Positions 26,459 to 36,800 of a stretch of 64,000 bases of DNA are shown one piece after another. Source of the DNA: Marinomonas arctica (lineage in GTDB: Bacteria; Pseudomonadota; Gammaproteobacteria; Pseudomonadales; Marinomonadaceae); NCBI RefSeq assembly GCF_003259225.1, contig NZ_QHJF01000027.1, positions 40,261-104,260 of the forward strand. The letters are read 5' to 3'. Below the pieces are notes generated by a model, which did not search any database, was not told the DNA's origin, and saw nothing but the letters and a program-made list of their open reading frames with translations. A program made the position numbers and the translations under genes. How positions within the stretch are numbered: the stretch's first letter is position 1; the number at the start of each line of letters is the position of its first letter.

Positions 26459-27709
26459 ATGCCAAAAATAGTAAAAGAGCTTACAGCCCTAGCTGTCTCT
26501 AAGATAAACAAAGATGGTCGTCATGCCGTTGGGGGTGTTAGCGGCCTCTCCTTAAAAGTGGCAGGTAATTCTAGAAGCTGGGTTTTAAATATGCTCATGG
26601 GGACCAGAATTGACAAAGCAGGAAAAGAGGTCCCTAACCGGCTTTTCCTCGGTTTAGGTAGTTACCCTGAAGTGCCCCTTGCTGAAGCAAGAGATAAAGC
26701 CAGAGAGCTTCGTAGTGAGATCAAAGCTGGCATCAACCCTCTTGAAGCCAAACAAGAGCGCAAAGAAGAAGCTATTCGGCAGCAAGCCAGAAATAAAACA
26801 TTCAGTGAGTGTGCTCAGTCAGTATTAAGCATCAAAGAGAAAGAGCTAAAGAACATCAAGCACATTGCTCAATGGCGTTCCAGTCTAGAGCAATACGCCT
26901 ACCCTGTTATTGGTCATTTGCCAGTAAACCAGATAAACAAAACACACATTCTTGAAGTGCTTCAACCTATATGGCTTGAAAAGAACGAAACAGCCAGTCG
27001 CCTTCGTGGTCGCATTGAAACGATCTTGGACTATGCCAAAGCGAAAGAACTTTTTGACGGCGATAACCCAGCGGGTTGGAAAGGCATGCTTAAACCGCTA
27101 CTTCCCGAACCAAGTAAAATACAAAATCGCAAGCACCATGCCGCCCTCCCTTATGCTGACATTGCTAATTTTATGAAAGAGCTTTCCAAGCGCCCTGGCC
27201 TTGCAGCCAGAGCGCTTGAATTTTCAATTTTAACAGTTGCTCGCTCTGGTGAAGTACGTGGCGCTACATGGGATGAAATTGATTTTGAAAACAAGATATG
27301 GATAGTTCCAGCAGAACGCATGAAAGCCCGCAAGGAGCACCGCGTCCCTCTTTCAACGGGTGCCATTAAGATACTTCAAGAGCTCCCTAGAGTTGCTGGT
27401 GGCAATTTAGTCTTTCCAGGCCAACAAGGTAAGCAGATGTCAGATATGACGCTCACAGCCGTTCTAAAGCGTATGGATCGTAAAGACTTAACTCAACATG
27501 GTTTTCGTTCTACTTTCAGGGATTGGGCTGGTGAAACCACCAGCTTCCCCAGAGAAGTCATTGAGCATGCACTAGCCCATAAGCTTAAGGACCAGGCTGA
27601 GGCTGCATACCAGCGTGGTGACTTATTACAAAAAAGAAAGTTATTGATGGAAGAGTGGTACAGAGAATCAATTCCGATTTTTCAGAACTCATTATCGTCA
27701 AAAAATTAG
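26459..27709 (+). CDS. P4-type tyrosine integrase
   Basis: Site-specific recombinase that inserts and excises the island at tRNA-Ser. It has 416 residues: DUF4102 N-terminal arm-binding domain (1-90; LGLGSYPEVPLAEARDKARELR is its hallmark), core-binding SAM-like domain (about 100-200), catalytic domain (215-400). Active-site residues are Arg in ARSGEVRG (~262), HGFR (~347-350), His in EHALAH (~373) and Tyr in AAYQRGD (~385). It reads into the island from the left repeat. The gene looks intact, so mobility is possible; an AlpA-like gene at 43.7 kb could be its excision partner. Confidence 0.95.
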   Translation: MPKIVKELTALAVSKINKDGRHAVGGVSGLSLKVAGNSRSWVLNMLMGTRIDKAGKEVPNRLFLGLGSYPEVPLAEARDKARELRSEIKAGINPLEAKQERKEEAIRQQARNKTFSECAQSVLSIKEKELKNIKHIAQWRSSLEQYAYPVIGHLPVNQINKTHILEVLQPIWLEKNETASRLRGRIETILDYAKAKELFDGDNPAGWKGMLKPLLPEPSKIQNRKHHAALPYADIANFMKELSKRPGLAARALEFSILTVARSGEVRGATWDEIDFENKIWIVPAERMKARKEHRVPLSTGAIKILQELPRVAGGNLVFPGQQGKQMSDMTLTAVLKRMDRKDLTQHGFRSTFRDWAGETTSFPREVIEHALAHKLKDQAEAAYQRGDLLQKRKLLMEEWYRESIPIFQNSLSSKN

Positions 27710-27993
27710 TTGATAAGTGTTAAAAGTTAGAAGTAGAACTTATAGCTACCTTTAACTGTAGAGATACTATTTCAGTAAATACACTTTCTTAAGAAATTAA
27801 TAGTTTTAAAAAAAAGCTAACGTTAGTTGGTCCGCCTAATAGCAAAGTTGCCATATAACTTGTACAAAAAAATTTATGCTAAAATACCAAAATCTCAGTG
27901 AGGCTAAAATTGAGAGGTATTATTTAATACGATTATCACACTTTTATGTCATCGCGACAAAAAAATCTAATCACCCTGTACTCCGAAAAGATT
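27710..27993. other. AT-rich gap between integrase and the defence operon end
   Basis: 284 bases between convergent genes. It is AT-rich with short A/T runs. I see no open frame with a ribosome-binding site and no strong hairpin; the TGTACAAAAAAATTTATGC stretch is unremarkable. Confidence 0.6.
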
Positions 27994-28872
27994 TTAATCA
28001 CTAAGATCTAACCTATTTAGAATGTTAGCCAACCAAGGTTCTGCTCTATATGGCCTAACAAAAGCAATAGCGGTAGCAGAAAACTCAGACTTTCGATTAC
28101 ATGCATCGATCAGCTTCTTTTCAATATCAGGCCGAAATTGTTGAAATGGATTTACCTGGTTAGCAGGAAAACTCCAACATGTTTTTAGAAATTCCATTGC
28201 ACTTTGTACGTCTTTAATAACCTTACTTCTAGCCCCTTTAATGGTTTTATGATTGAGATTATAACGCTTACAGCTTTCTCGAACTTTTGAATATGCGGTC
28301 GGGTTAGATGTATTATCAAATCGAGACTGAACTGTACCCGGAATTTTGTCATATGACAGGAGAGAAACATCATTAAGAGAGCATGGGTCTAAAAGTTTAA
28401 TTTTTTCATTAGCATGCGCCGTTATTGAGCTTGATACCCAGACTCTGGTATTTTCATCAGTCAATGGGAAGTAATCATGTTTACCACCTTTATCTCTTGG
28501 CCTATTAGAAAATACGCAAGAATATCTATAGTTCAAAGGCTCAAAAGCTAACCACCAATAACCAGGGTGAGTATCTGACACACCATTTATGACTCTTTTA
28601 GGTTTTGTCCCATCAGATTTTTTAACAGCTCCTTTAGGCCTAAAGTGATCAACATCGAAATCAGTCATGACTCTAGGAGTTTCAGAGTACCAACACTTAT
28701 CTCCATATTCTCTGATGAATCCAGGCTTAAAATCTGACCATTTATTTCCTATTTTTTTTATTTTTTCCGATTTGTCATTGGCATTAACAACCTGTTGCTT
28801 CCATTGAGTTACATTTTGATCCCAGTTATTAGGTTTGCAATTGTTGATCTTATTTAAATCTATATGCCTCAT
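27994..28872 (-). CDS. PtuB-like HNH nuclease (Septu-like effector)
   Basis: 292 residues of the HNH/TIGR02646-like kind that pairs with PtuA ATPases in Septu and retron-Septu anti-phage systems. HNH elements are DVDHFRPKG (73-81, with the general-base His76), YWWLAFEPLNYRYSCVFSNR (105-124) and DYFPL (133-137). The usual two CxxC zinc knuckles appear as CWYS (Cys60, Ser63) and SCVFSNR (Cys119 followed by Ser122), so half of the expected cysteines are serine. It starts one base after the ATPase stop region (shared base 28872), so the pair is coupled. Last gene of the restriction operon. Assignment to Septu is by architecture and motif, not by comparison. Confidence 0.7.
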   Translation of the reverse strand: MRHIDLNKINNCKPNNWDQNVTQWKQQVVNANDKSEKIKKIGNKWSDFKPGFIREYGDKCWYSETPRVMTDFDVDHFRPKGAVKKSDGTKPKRVINGVSDTHPGYWWLAFEPLNYRYSCVFSNRPRDKGGKHDYFPLTDENTRVWVSSSITAHANEKIKLLDPCSLNDVSLLSYDKIPGTVQSRFDNTSNPTAYSKVRESCKRYNLNHKTIKGARSKVIKDVQSAMEFLKTCWSFPANQVNPFQQFRPDIEKKLIDACNRKSEFSATAIAFVRPYRAEPWLANILNRLDLSD

Positions 28873-30470
28873 TAATCGATTAGCCCTTGGTCTTTTAAAA
28901 TCGCTTCTAACAGTTTTATGCGGTTTTCGACAGTTTTCGTATCAGGTATGTTATTGGTGTGTAGTGCTCTTTTTCTAGCAATTAGGAACTGTCTATAATC
29001 TTCATCTGGGTGTGTATAGCCGTAACCTAACCGCTCTAACGAACCATTTAGCTTTCTTAATTCTTTGGTTTCGTGCTCAGTTAAAGATTCTTTTTCGAGT
29101 AATGCTCTACGTTTCTCAATAACACCGCTTGTGTATTTATCTAGCGTTGTTGCCATGCCAAACATGTCACTGGTAAGTATGCCATTAACGCCCATTCCTA
29201 TCGGGCTTTCTGCGGGTATTTCAGCTATCGACTGGCCATCTTTGTTATTGCGTATAACTTGTATTTGATGTTTGTCTAATTCTGCAATCGCTAGCGGGTG
29301 ATGGGTTACCATTAGTATATGGCAGAATTTTTGATTAGGTATAAAGCGTTTGAGAAAAGTATGGTATTTAGCTGCCCATGCGGGGTTTAAATGAGTGTCT
29401 GGTTCATCCAATAAAAACAACGAATCATCTTCAACAGTAAATTCTAGAAGACCTAATACAGTGAGCAATTGCTGCTCACCTTCACTTAATTCACTAAAGC
29501 TAACAATTTCATCGTTATGTAATTTAACTTTAATATTTACGCTATCAATAAGCTCAGAAAGCAATGTGCTTTCTAGCATTTTAAAAAAGTCTTTCGGTTT
29601 TAACCCCTTAGCTACTTTCTTTAAACCATAGATATCGGGCAAGAATAAATATACAAATTCATTATCAACGCCTTTGCCTGTTAACGATGTTGCTTCTTCT
29701 CGTGTCGACTTTACTGGTCCATAACTATAAGGAAGTAACCTGTCTAAAAACTCACGAACTACACCACGAGCCCCCCAAAAAATATCTTTCTTATTATTTT
29801 TACCCCATTCAGGCCTGCGAAATACAAAGTGAACAGAATGAAAATCTTTTATGCCCAATTGCTCTGCTAAGAACTCACGGCCTACACCATGTTGTTGATT
29901 TAAAAAGAAAGCAAGCAGTACAAATTGGCTATGAAATGGCTTCGCGTAAAATAAAGGACGAACCTCATCTTCTATTTTTACTTTATTTTTTAGTAGCTGA
30001 TTATAGAACTTAGTTCTATGCAGTTTAAACAAGTCTTCTAACCTATCACTTGGCCCAGAGTAATAAGCGAATAGGTGTTGAGGTAAGTAGTCAGAAGCCC
30101 CATTTTTATCACGTTTAACTTTTGACAAAGCAACGGTCTCAAACTTTGAGAAGCTATTATCTTCCTGTTTAATAGCCACTTTAATTTTGTGCTGTTGGTG
30201 AGGAGTTGTGCCATAATCTGGTGAGGCATCAATTTCAATGCGCTTTTCATTATTTGCGCCTAAGGAATATATTAATTTATAACTAAAGGGTGCGAATTCT
30301 TCTCCAAGATCTAAAGCCCTGAAAATACGAACTAAGGCTTCAATAACATTCGATTTCCCAGAGCCGTTTCTGCCGATAAGAACGGTTAATAATTCTTTAT
30401 CGTCAAAATCTATTTCTAAGTTGTGAATATTTTTAAAGCCACCCCTGATTTTTAAAAAATCTACCTTCAC
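28872..30470 (-). CDS. PtuA-like ABC/AAA ATPase (Septu-like)
   Basis: 532-residue SMC/ABC-type ATPase without transmembrane or TOPRIM parts. Walker A GRNGSGKSN (33-41), signature SELSEGEQQLL near 327, Walker B LFLLDEPDTHLNP near 355, and the switch histidines in MVTHHPLAIAELDKH near 387, all intact. An ATPase of this type next to an HNH gene is the Septu (PtuAB) layout. Its ATG overlaps the hsdS stop by four bases, so it is translated from the type I restriction message rather than from a separate locus. The C-terminal ~90 residues are helical and charged and unassigned. OLD-family nucleases were considered but the TOPRIM half is absent. Confidence 0.75.
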   Translation of the reverse strand: MKVDFLKIRGGFKNIHNLEIDFDDKELLTVLIGRNGSGKSNVIEALVRIFRALDLGEEFAPFSYKLIYSLGANNEKRIEIDASPDYGTTPHQQHKIKVAIKQEDNSFSKFETVALSKVKRDKNGASDYLPQHLFAYYSGPSDRLEDLFKLHRTKFYNQLLKNKVKIEDEVRPLFYAKPFHSQFVLLAFFLNQQHGVGREFLAEQLGIKDFHSVHFVFRRPEWGKNNKKDIFWGARGVVREFLDRLLPYSYGPVKSTREEATSLTGKGVDNEFVYLFLPDIYGLKKVAKGLKPKDFFKMLESTLLSELIDSVNIKVKLHNDEIVSFSELSEGEQQLLTVLGLLEFTVEDDSLFLLDEPDTHLNPAWAAKYHTFLKRFIPNQKFCHILMVTHHPLAIAELDKHQIQVIRNNKDGQSIAEIPAESPIGMGVNGILTSDMFGMATTLDKYTSGVIEKRRALLEKESLTEHETKELRKLNGSLERLGYGYTHPDEDYRQFLIARKRALHTNNIPDTKTVENRIKLLEAILKDQGLID

Positions 30471-32089
30471 TTTTTAGTCGCCTTAAAAGTACAGTTTTCA
30501 CCTTCACCAGCTTGAATAACCATTTCTTGTTCAATAAGTTTTTTCAATTCACTAAACAGATCATCAATTGCGTTGAAGGTATTTTCAGATTGAGCATCAA
30601 ATAATGCTTGTGCAGACATGCCTTTGCTATTCTTTTTTAATAGCTGAAATACCTCACTAGCTTGCTCATTACTGCTTTTATTTACTGTTTTCGAAACTAC
30701 TTCAGTCTGCTGATCTGGCTCTTTATCGATAGCCTTAGGTTGATTATGCTGAGGCTCAGAGTTCTGTGTTTTGACTGTAACAGCTACTCTATCTTCTTCA
30801 GAAATTGGAGAGAAGAGTTTGCCACTAAATGCTATTGCTAATATTGAGTGAGTCATTTTATCAACACGAAGTTTTGCAGCTTTGTATTGCTTTTCTACAA
30901 GATCTGCACTTGAAAGCAGCTCTGTTACAACACGAATAATTTCTATTTGCTCTTCAATGGAGGGAAGTTCGAACTCATAAGCCTGTAATTTTTTAGCATT
31001 GATATTTGACTGGCTAACACCATCTGTTTTTACTGCCCAGCAATAATCTCTTGCATGAGAGCTATTTAATTGGATATTTAAATATTCTGCATCTAACTTA
31101 TCAGTGCCTTGAACCTTTATTAGATAGCCTGCAAAAATAGCTTCTCTTTCACCACGATAAATAGAGGTTTTCCCAACTAGTTCAGGGCTGTTAGTTCTGT
31201 TAAATAATACATCTCCAGGCTGAAGTTTATATTTTTCAATTTCTGCCTCATCAGATGTAAACACTAACTTTTCCCAGTCTAGTTTTCCGCCTTGTAAGTT
31301 TCCCATTCTTAAGACAGGAATTTTACCCTCTGATTGTGATTTGGTAGAAGAACCATAATTAAAACCTTTGCCAACATCTTTAAGCTTAACATGTTCCCAA
31401 TCTTCCAACCCATTACTCTCTCGCCAGTTTTTGGTGAGTTCGCCTGAGGTGGCGGCGGCGAGAACAGATTGGCGGAAGCGTTTTAAAATGGTTGGGATTT
31501 TGTCGAGGCGTACTTGTGCTGTTTCGACTTTGGTTAATACCGAATCCAATTTATCAGCAATGCGTTTTTGTTCTGATTGAGGTGCAATAGGCACTTCAAT
31601 AGTTTCATATTCTTTAAACTTTAAATTTCGTAAGTTATTACTTCCACCTTGATAATTCACTACTTCGCCAGAAGCATAAAAACTTCTTAAGTAGTAGTTG
31701 AGGTATCTTGAATCTATCGAGTCACTTGGTCTAGCTAATCGTATAAAGTTGGTACAAACTTTTGGGTAATTAGAGTTATGTTTTAAGGCGTCCTCATCTA
31801 TTAATACTGTTCTTCCTACAGGTTGCTCTGGTCCGCCGCCTGATATTTCTACCAAAATATCGCCAAGCTTAAGCGCTCTCTTTTGAGCACTAGCTTTTTT
31901 TACTTTACGCTCTACGCTGGTTATACCTTTCTCTTTAGACCAGTTCTTAAACTCCGTGCCACGGATACAAAAAACAGTTTCAAAATCATCATCCTGATAA
32001 TCAGCGTCTTTGCCCCAATCGCCACCTAAAACAAAAGAGAGTAGATTTTTTAGTTGAATAGAACTCCAGTTTTTAGGTAACTGACTCAT
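30467..32089 (-). CDS. hsdS: Type I restriction-modification specificity subunit HsdS
   Basis: DNA-recognition subunit that sets the target of the HsdM methylase and HsdR nuclease. It has two target-recognition domains, at about 5-155 and 225-375, each followed by a conserved coiled-coil repeat: SEQKRIADKLDSVLTKVETAQ near 173, and the equivalent SIEEQIEIIRVVTELLSSADLVEKQ near 376. The remaining ~110 residues are an extension: a polar Q/E/K-rich linker (about 420-470) and a helical domain ending in KLIEQEMVIQAGEGENCTFKATKK that could be a winged helix. The ATG overlaps the hsdM stop (ATGA). Confidence 0.93.
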   Translation of the reverse strand: MSQLPKNWSSIQLKNLLSFVLGGDWGKDADYQDDDFETVFCIRGTEFKNWSKEKGITSVERKVKKASAQKRALKLGDILVEISGGGPEQPVGRTVLIDEDALKHNSNYPKVCTNFIRLARPSDSIDSRYLNYYLRSFYASGEVVNYQGGSNNLRNLKFKEYETIEVPIAPQSEQKRIADKLDSVLTKVETAQVRLDKIPTILKRFRQSVLAAATSGELTKNWRESNGLEDWEHVKLKDVGKGFNYGSSTKSQSEGKIPVLRMGNLQGGKLDWEKLVFTSDEAEIEKYKLQPGDVLFNRTNSPELVGKTSIYRGEREAIFAGYLIKVQGTDKLDAEYLNIQLNSSHARDYCWAVKTDGVSQSNINAKKLQAYEFELPSIEEQIEIIRVVTELLSSADLVEKQYKAAKLRVDKMTHSILAIAFSGKLFSPISEEDRVAVTVKTQNSEPQHNQPKAIDKEPDQQTEVVSKTVNKSSNEQASEVFQLLKKNSKGMSAQALFDAQSENTFNAIDDLFSELKKLIEQEMVIQAGEGENCTFKATKK

Positions 32090-33594
32090 ACTAAAACCTC
32101 GTCAGTATCTACCGCTGCATCTAGCTCTACTAAAATCGACTGTAGATCAGTAATAGCACCTGCTAGCTCTTCAATCGCTTCATTAATTAGGATATCCGGC
32201 TCTGGCAGATTGGCAGCATCCTCAATACTGTCATCACGTATCCATGCTAAATCGAGAGAATCTTCTTTACCCGTAATCTCTTCACGGGTAAAAACTCTTA
32301 ATCGACAAGTATCGACGTTACCGATTTCGCTGCCGTTTTGATGGTTATCAATAAAAGCTTGGCGTTGTGCTTCGTTGACTTGAGTTAAATCGCTACCAAC
32401 CGCTTTGTAGAATTCATCAAAGTGAGTCTTGGTTAAAACGGTGCGTTTACCAAATTGTGGCATGTTGGCTCTGAGGTCATATACCCAGACCTTTTTAGTG
32501 TTGCCCTTATCCTTGTTCACGTCTGTTGGCTTATCAAAAAACAGCACATTGGTTTTCACGCCAGCGGCATAAAAGATACCCGTCGGCAAACGTAAAATAG
32601 TATGCAGGTTACACTTTTCCATTAGGTCATTACGGATTTTACGACCCGTTGAACCTTCAAATAATACATTGTCCGGCAAGACGACTGCTGCACGACCGCC
32701 GGGTTTTAACATGCTGTGATACATGGCATGCAAAAAGGCTAACTGTTTATTAGAGGTGTAATGCACTAAGTCATCACGGCTTGGAATACCGCCACCTTGT
32801 TTGGTGCCAAAGGGTGGATTTGCAAGTATCAAGCTTGCTTTCGGTAAGGCTTTACCTTCATTTGAAAGTGTATCGCCGTAAAGGACACCTGCGTTATCAT
32901 CATCTACAGCTAAGTCGTGTAGCATGAGATTCATCATGGCTAAGCGGCGTGTATCTGGCACTAATTCCATCCCAAAGAAGGTGGCATGCTGATATTTTTT
33001 GTAAGCCACTTCATCAAGGTTTTTTATGTCATGGTGTTTTTTAAGCTCATGATGCGCGGCAATTAAGAAACCACCTGTGCCGGCTGTTGGGTCAACAATC
33101 ACGTCTTCCAAGTTTGGTTTCATAAGTTCAACCATCACTTCAATTAAGACGCGCGGTGTAAAGTATTGCCCTGCACCTGATTTTTTCTCGCTTGCGTTGA
33201 TTTCTAGCAAGCCTTCGTACATGTCGCCTAACCCTTCGTTTTTAGCGGAATACCAATCTAAGTTATCAATTTCAGACACTAATTTATTTAACGTGGCAGG
33301 TTTACGAATACAGGTTGAAGCATCGGCAAAAATGGCTTTCGTAATAAGTGAGCCATTTGAGCCTAAGTGAATAAGCAGTTTTTTATATTCTTCTAAACGG
33401 GTTACTGCGTTAAATTTTTCGATGTCTGACCAGCGATAACCTTCAGGAATAAGCTCTTCTTGCCCTGTTTCCTCCACCATTTTTAAAAATACAAGGTAGG
33501 TCAATTCGTTTAGGTATTCGTGGTAAGTAACACCATCGTCACGCAACAGGTTACATAGATTCCAGAGTTTGTTGATCAGGTCTTGAGTGCTCAT
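32086..33594 (-). CDS. hsdM: Type I restriction-modification methyltransferase HsdM
   Basis: N6-adenine methyltransferase subunit, 502 residues. The N-terminal HsdM_N helical domain (1-130) precedes the catalytic domain with motif I DPTAGTGGFL near 165 and motif IV NPPF (LANPPFGTKQGG) near 260. The C-terminal helices (from about 430) bind HsdS. ATG 33594 follows an AAGGA site. Between this gene and hsdR are 273 bases holding the scar of another gene. With HsdS and HsdR it makes a complete type I system. Confidence 0.96.
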   Translation of the reverse strand: MSTQDLINKLWNLCNLLRDDGVTYHEYLNELTYLVFLKMVEETGQEELIPEGYRWSDIEKFNAVTRLEEYKKLLIHLGSNGSLITKAIFADASTCIRKPATLNKLVSEIDNLDWYSAKNEGLGDMYEGLLEINASEKKSGAGQYFTPRVLIEVMVELMKPNLEDVIVDPTAGTGGFLIAAHHELKKHHDIKNLDEVAYKKYQHATFFGMELVPDTRRLAMMNLMLHDLAVDDDNAGVLYGDTLSNEGKALPKASLILANPPFGTKQGGGIPSRDDLVHYTSNKQLAFLHAMYHSMLKPGGRAAVVLPDNVLFEGSTGRKIRNDLMEKCNLHTILRLPTGIFYAAGVKTNVLFFDKPTDVNKDKGNTKKVWVYDLRANMPQFGKRTVLTKTHFDEFYKAVGSDLTQVNEAQRQAFIDNHQNGSEIGNVDTCRLRVFTREEITGKEDSLDLAWIRDDSIEDAANLPEPDILINEAIEELAGAITDLQSILVELDAAVDTDEVLV

Positions 33595-33618
33595 GTTTGT
33601 CCTTGGGTTGTTTACCCG

Positions 33619-33765
33619 TTAATTAGTAAACAAATTAAATAATTCGGTGTTTAGGTAGTAGTTGTCTCTACCCAGTTTGTGTTTCGTTAATACTCCAATC
33701 TCAACCAGTTGATTTAAGTATTTACTGGCTGTATTTCGGTGAATATTTAGTTCATTCACTAAAAA
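33619..33765 (-). pseudogene. C-terminal scar of a Fic-family gene between hsdR and hsdM
   Basis: Read leftward, the frame ending at TAA 33619-33621 encodes about 48 residues beginning LVNELNIHRNTASKYLNQLV and ending DNYYLNTELFNLFTN. This is the winged-helix end typical of Fic-domain proteins and similar regulators often found inside type I restriction operons. There is no start codon and no Fic motif upstream: the open frame only reaches a stop near 33858, just inside the hsdR 3' end. I read it as the leftover of a deleted gene. Identification is by pattern recognition of the C-terminal domain only. Confidence 0.55.
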
Positions 33766-33866
33766 TTCCACCCTCGTTTAAGGAGATACAATGAGTATTT
33801 GTCACCGCTTTCCTGTTTTTCTGTGCACACTAAAAAACATGCGCATAGTTTAAATTTCAATGTGTA

Positions 33867-36800
33867 TTAGCTTGCCCAAAGTGCTTTATTAAAGTCACTC
33901 AAAATATCGGCAATGGGTTCTTCAAACAATTTATTAGCCCGTTTGGTACCACCAATTTGTTTAAAGATACCTTCGTTAAGGTTGCTTTCATCAACAATCA
34001 CATTTGCCTTTATTTGCCCTGCGATCGTTTCGAGCCACTCTCGTTGTGGTGTTTTCCATGGCTGGCGACTTAGAATACTCGCTAAGGCATTATCAACTCG
34101 TTGCTCATAGGGAACCAATGCGCCACCTAATGCCGCTTGACGAATAAAACCGATAATACGCGCGGCAATATCCTCATTTTTCACCTCTTTCCAAGCGACT
34201 TTTAGATCTTGCTCACGAAATTCATTTTTCTCTAGCTCTAATGCTAATTGCTTTAGTCCATCTCGGGTTAATTCCCACGGACGTTGTATGACGGTTTGAA
34301 TCGCAACCATACGGTTACTGTTAGCGTTAACAAACTGGTTAAAGGCTGAGAGATAATCTTCTGGTTTTTGTCCACTGCCGTAGCCTGTTGAAGTTCCGGT
34401 AACTTTGTCTTTATGTGCGGAGATAACAATGTGATTGTTACCACCTGCTCCTGACACCCTCAAATCAAGTAGTTCGCCTAACCCTGGGTTATTCACAAAC
34501 CAATCCGCGACTTGTTGAAGCCCCATGTTTTTGATTTCTTGCGCAAACTCTTTAGGTGGTTTACCGACTATGCTTTCAAACTCTGCATGTTGTTCAGGTG
34601 AAAGATAGTTCTTTTTGCTTTGTAATTTGGCAAGAAATTGATCTTTTGCTAACTGCTGTAACTTAGGATCAAGGTCTTGTTTTATTTCATCTTCAAGTTC
34701 GGTAAAAGTGATATCAACTTTGGTCACAACAGGTTTTATGGTGTTTACTTTTTCAAGCTGTTTATAGATATCTACCGCATCAAAAATACGAAATCTCTCT
34801 TTGGATATTTCGTCACAACGACGTGTCGCACGGCCCAACATTTGCTCAAATAAAATTCGGCTGTTTACACGTCGTAAGAAGACCAAGTTGCAAATTTTTG
34901 GCACATCCACACCTGTGGTAAGTAGATCTACTGTCACTGCGATATTAGGTAGCCTATCATTTTTATATCGACGTATTTTTTCCAGCGGTTTATCTGATGC
35001 CCCCGTTATCTTTTGAATAACATCATCATCGACTTCGCCTAAGTAGCTTTCACAGGCCTCTTTTAACGCTTCAACCACTTCATCTGCGTGTTTATCAGTA
35101 ACACAGAATATTAAAGTTTTTTCTTGAGAGTAAGGATTTAATGAATCACTCTCTATCAACCAACGGCAGATCTCTTTAGTAAACTCAGGTGCAATGACTT
35201 TGCGATTAAATTGAGCAACCTCAAAATTAAGCTCATCTGGTGTATTAATAAGATCTAACTGCTGAGTGTACGGATTGTAAACTTGGACCTCTTCGTTTAC
35301 TTTGTAATTAATACCATCCGTATTAAGTTTGGTATGAATACGAATTGGCGGTAAATGATCGACTAAGTGGCCATCGATTACGGCTTCTGTATAAGTGTAA
35401 GTGAATACGGGGGCGCCAAAAATTTCTTTGGTGTGTGGAGCAGGTGTTGCGGTTAGGCCCACTTTGAATGCGTCAAAATACTCGATGACGGTTCTGTATT
35501 TTGACATGTAATCTTTCTGATCTCGGAACGTTACTTCCGTGTCACTTAGTTCACGGTCTAGCAGATAACCTCGGTGACACTCATCTACAACGATACAGTC
35601 ATATTGACCAACACCGGGTTTCGAAGCGTTATCTGAAGGATACATAATACGCTTTACTAATCCTTGAACTGTTGCGATATGAACTTTTGTATCTTCTTCC
35701 GGAAATGGCTTGGCTGATTTATCTGGTTCAATACCTAAGACTTCAAATGTATCCGCAAATGAATTAGTGATACTTTCCATTTTTACTTCGCCAAAATCGA
35801 CTGTGGCCTGTTCTCCCAGCGCACTTCTATCCACTAAGAAGAGAATACGACGAAATCGTTCAGCTTTAAGTAGTCGATAAACAAGCGCGATACAGGTTTT
35901 AGTTTTACCCGTCCCTGTTGCCATAGCAACCATCGCACTTTCTTTACCGTCTTTAATGGCTTGTTCAACATTTAAAATTGCAGTTTTTTGATAATCACGA
36001 AGCTTTAGTTCATAGTCAAAACCCATATCATCCAATTCAGCATTGGCTTGTTGCGGTGTTTGACGTAAATACGTTTTAATTTCTTGCGGCGAATACCAAC
36101 CTTTCAACGCTTTACGGCGATTGCTATTGTCGCGAACATCTAAAAACCAGATACCACTTTCTTGCTCTAATTGCTTTAAATAAGCACGACCATTGGTGGC
36201 AAAGGTAAGCGGAGCATTAAATTCTCCATATTGAATCGCCTCCACGTCTTCAGGAAGATTTTCGAGACCTTTTGCATAGCGTTTAGCTTGATCTATTGCT
36301 CCATATACGTTTTTTGCATTCTTCTTCGCTTCAATCACACCAACAAGTGTCAATCCTATAAATAGAGCATAGTCAGCAGGTCCAGATTGAGTCGGCCACT
36401 CTGCAATTGCCTTATTTTTATTTGGCTCAGGACGAGCGCCTTTGGCATAACGTAGGTTTTCAGTATCCGCCTCCCAGCCTGCATCATTTAATTGTTGATC
36501 AATCACAACTCGAGTTTCAGCTTCATCCATTTCAAACATTGATTTTTCAATACGTTTGAGTTCCGCCGCTTGCTCTTGTTTTGGTTTTGCTTGGAACGAT
36601 TTAGCATGTTCTTGGTTGGCCGCTTCTGCTACAGCTTTATATCTTTCGGCTTCTTTTTCACTGTCTAAGGCAAGTTGCTCCCAAACGGCTTTATCTTCAG
36701 CCATTATTTCAGCACGCTTGCGTTCTGCTAATACTTTTTCTGATTCAATTTTGTTCAGTTTTTCAGCGGTTTTGATTCGTTCGGAGCTTCGCTGTGATTC

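Noticed and set aside
28872..30470. OLD-family nuclease or retron-linked ATPase.
   Set aside because: No TOPRIM domain follows the ATPase and no reverse transcriptase or msr-like sequence is seen nearby; the adjacent HNH gene favours a PtuA-like role.
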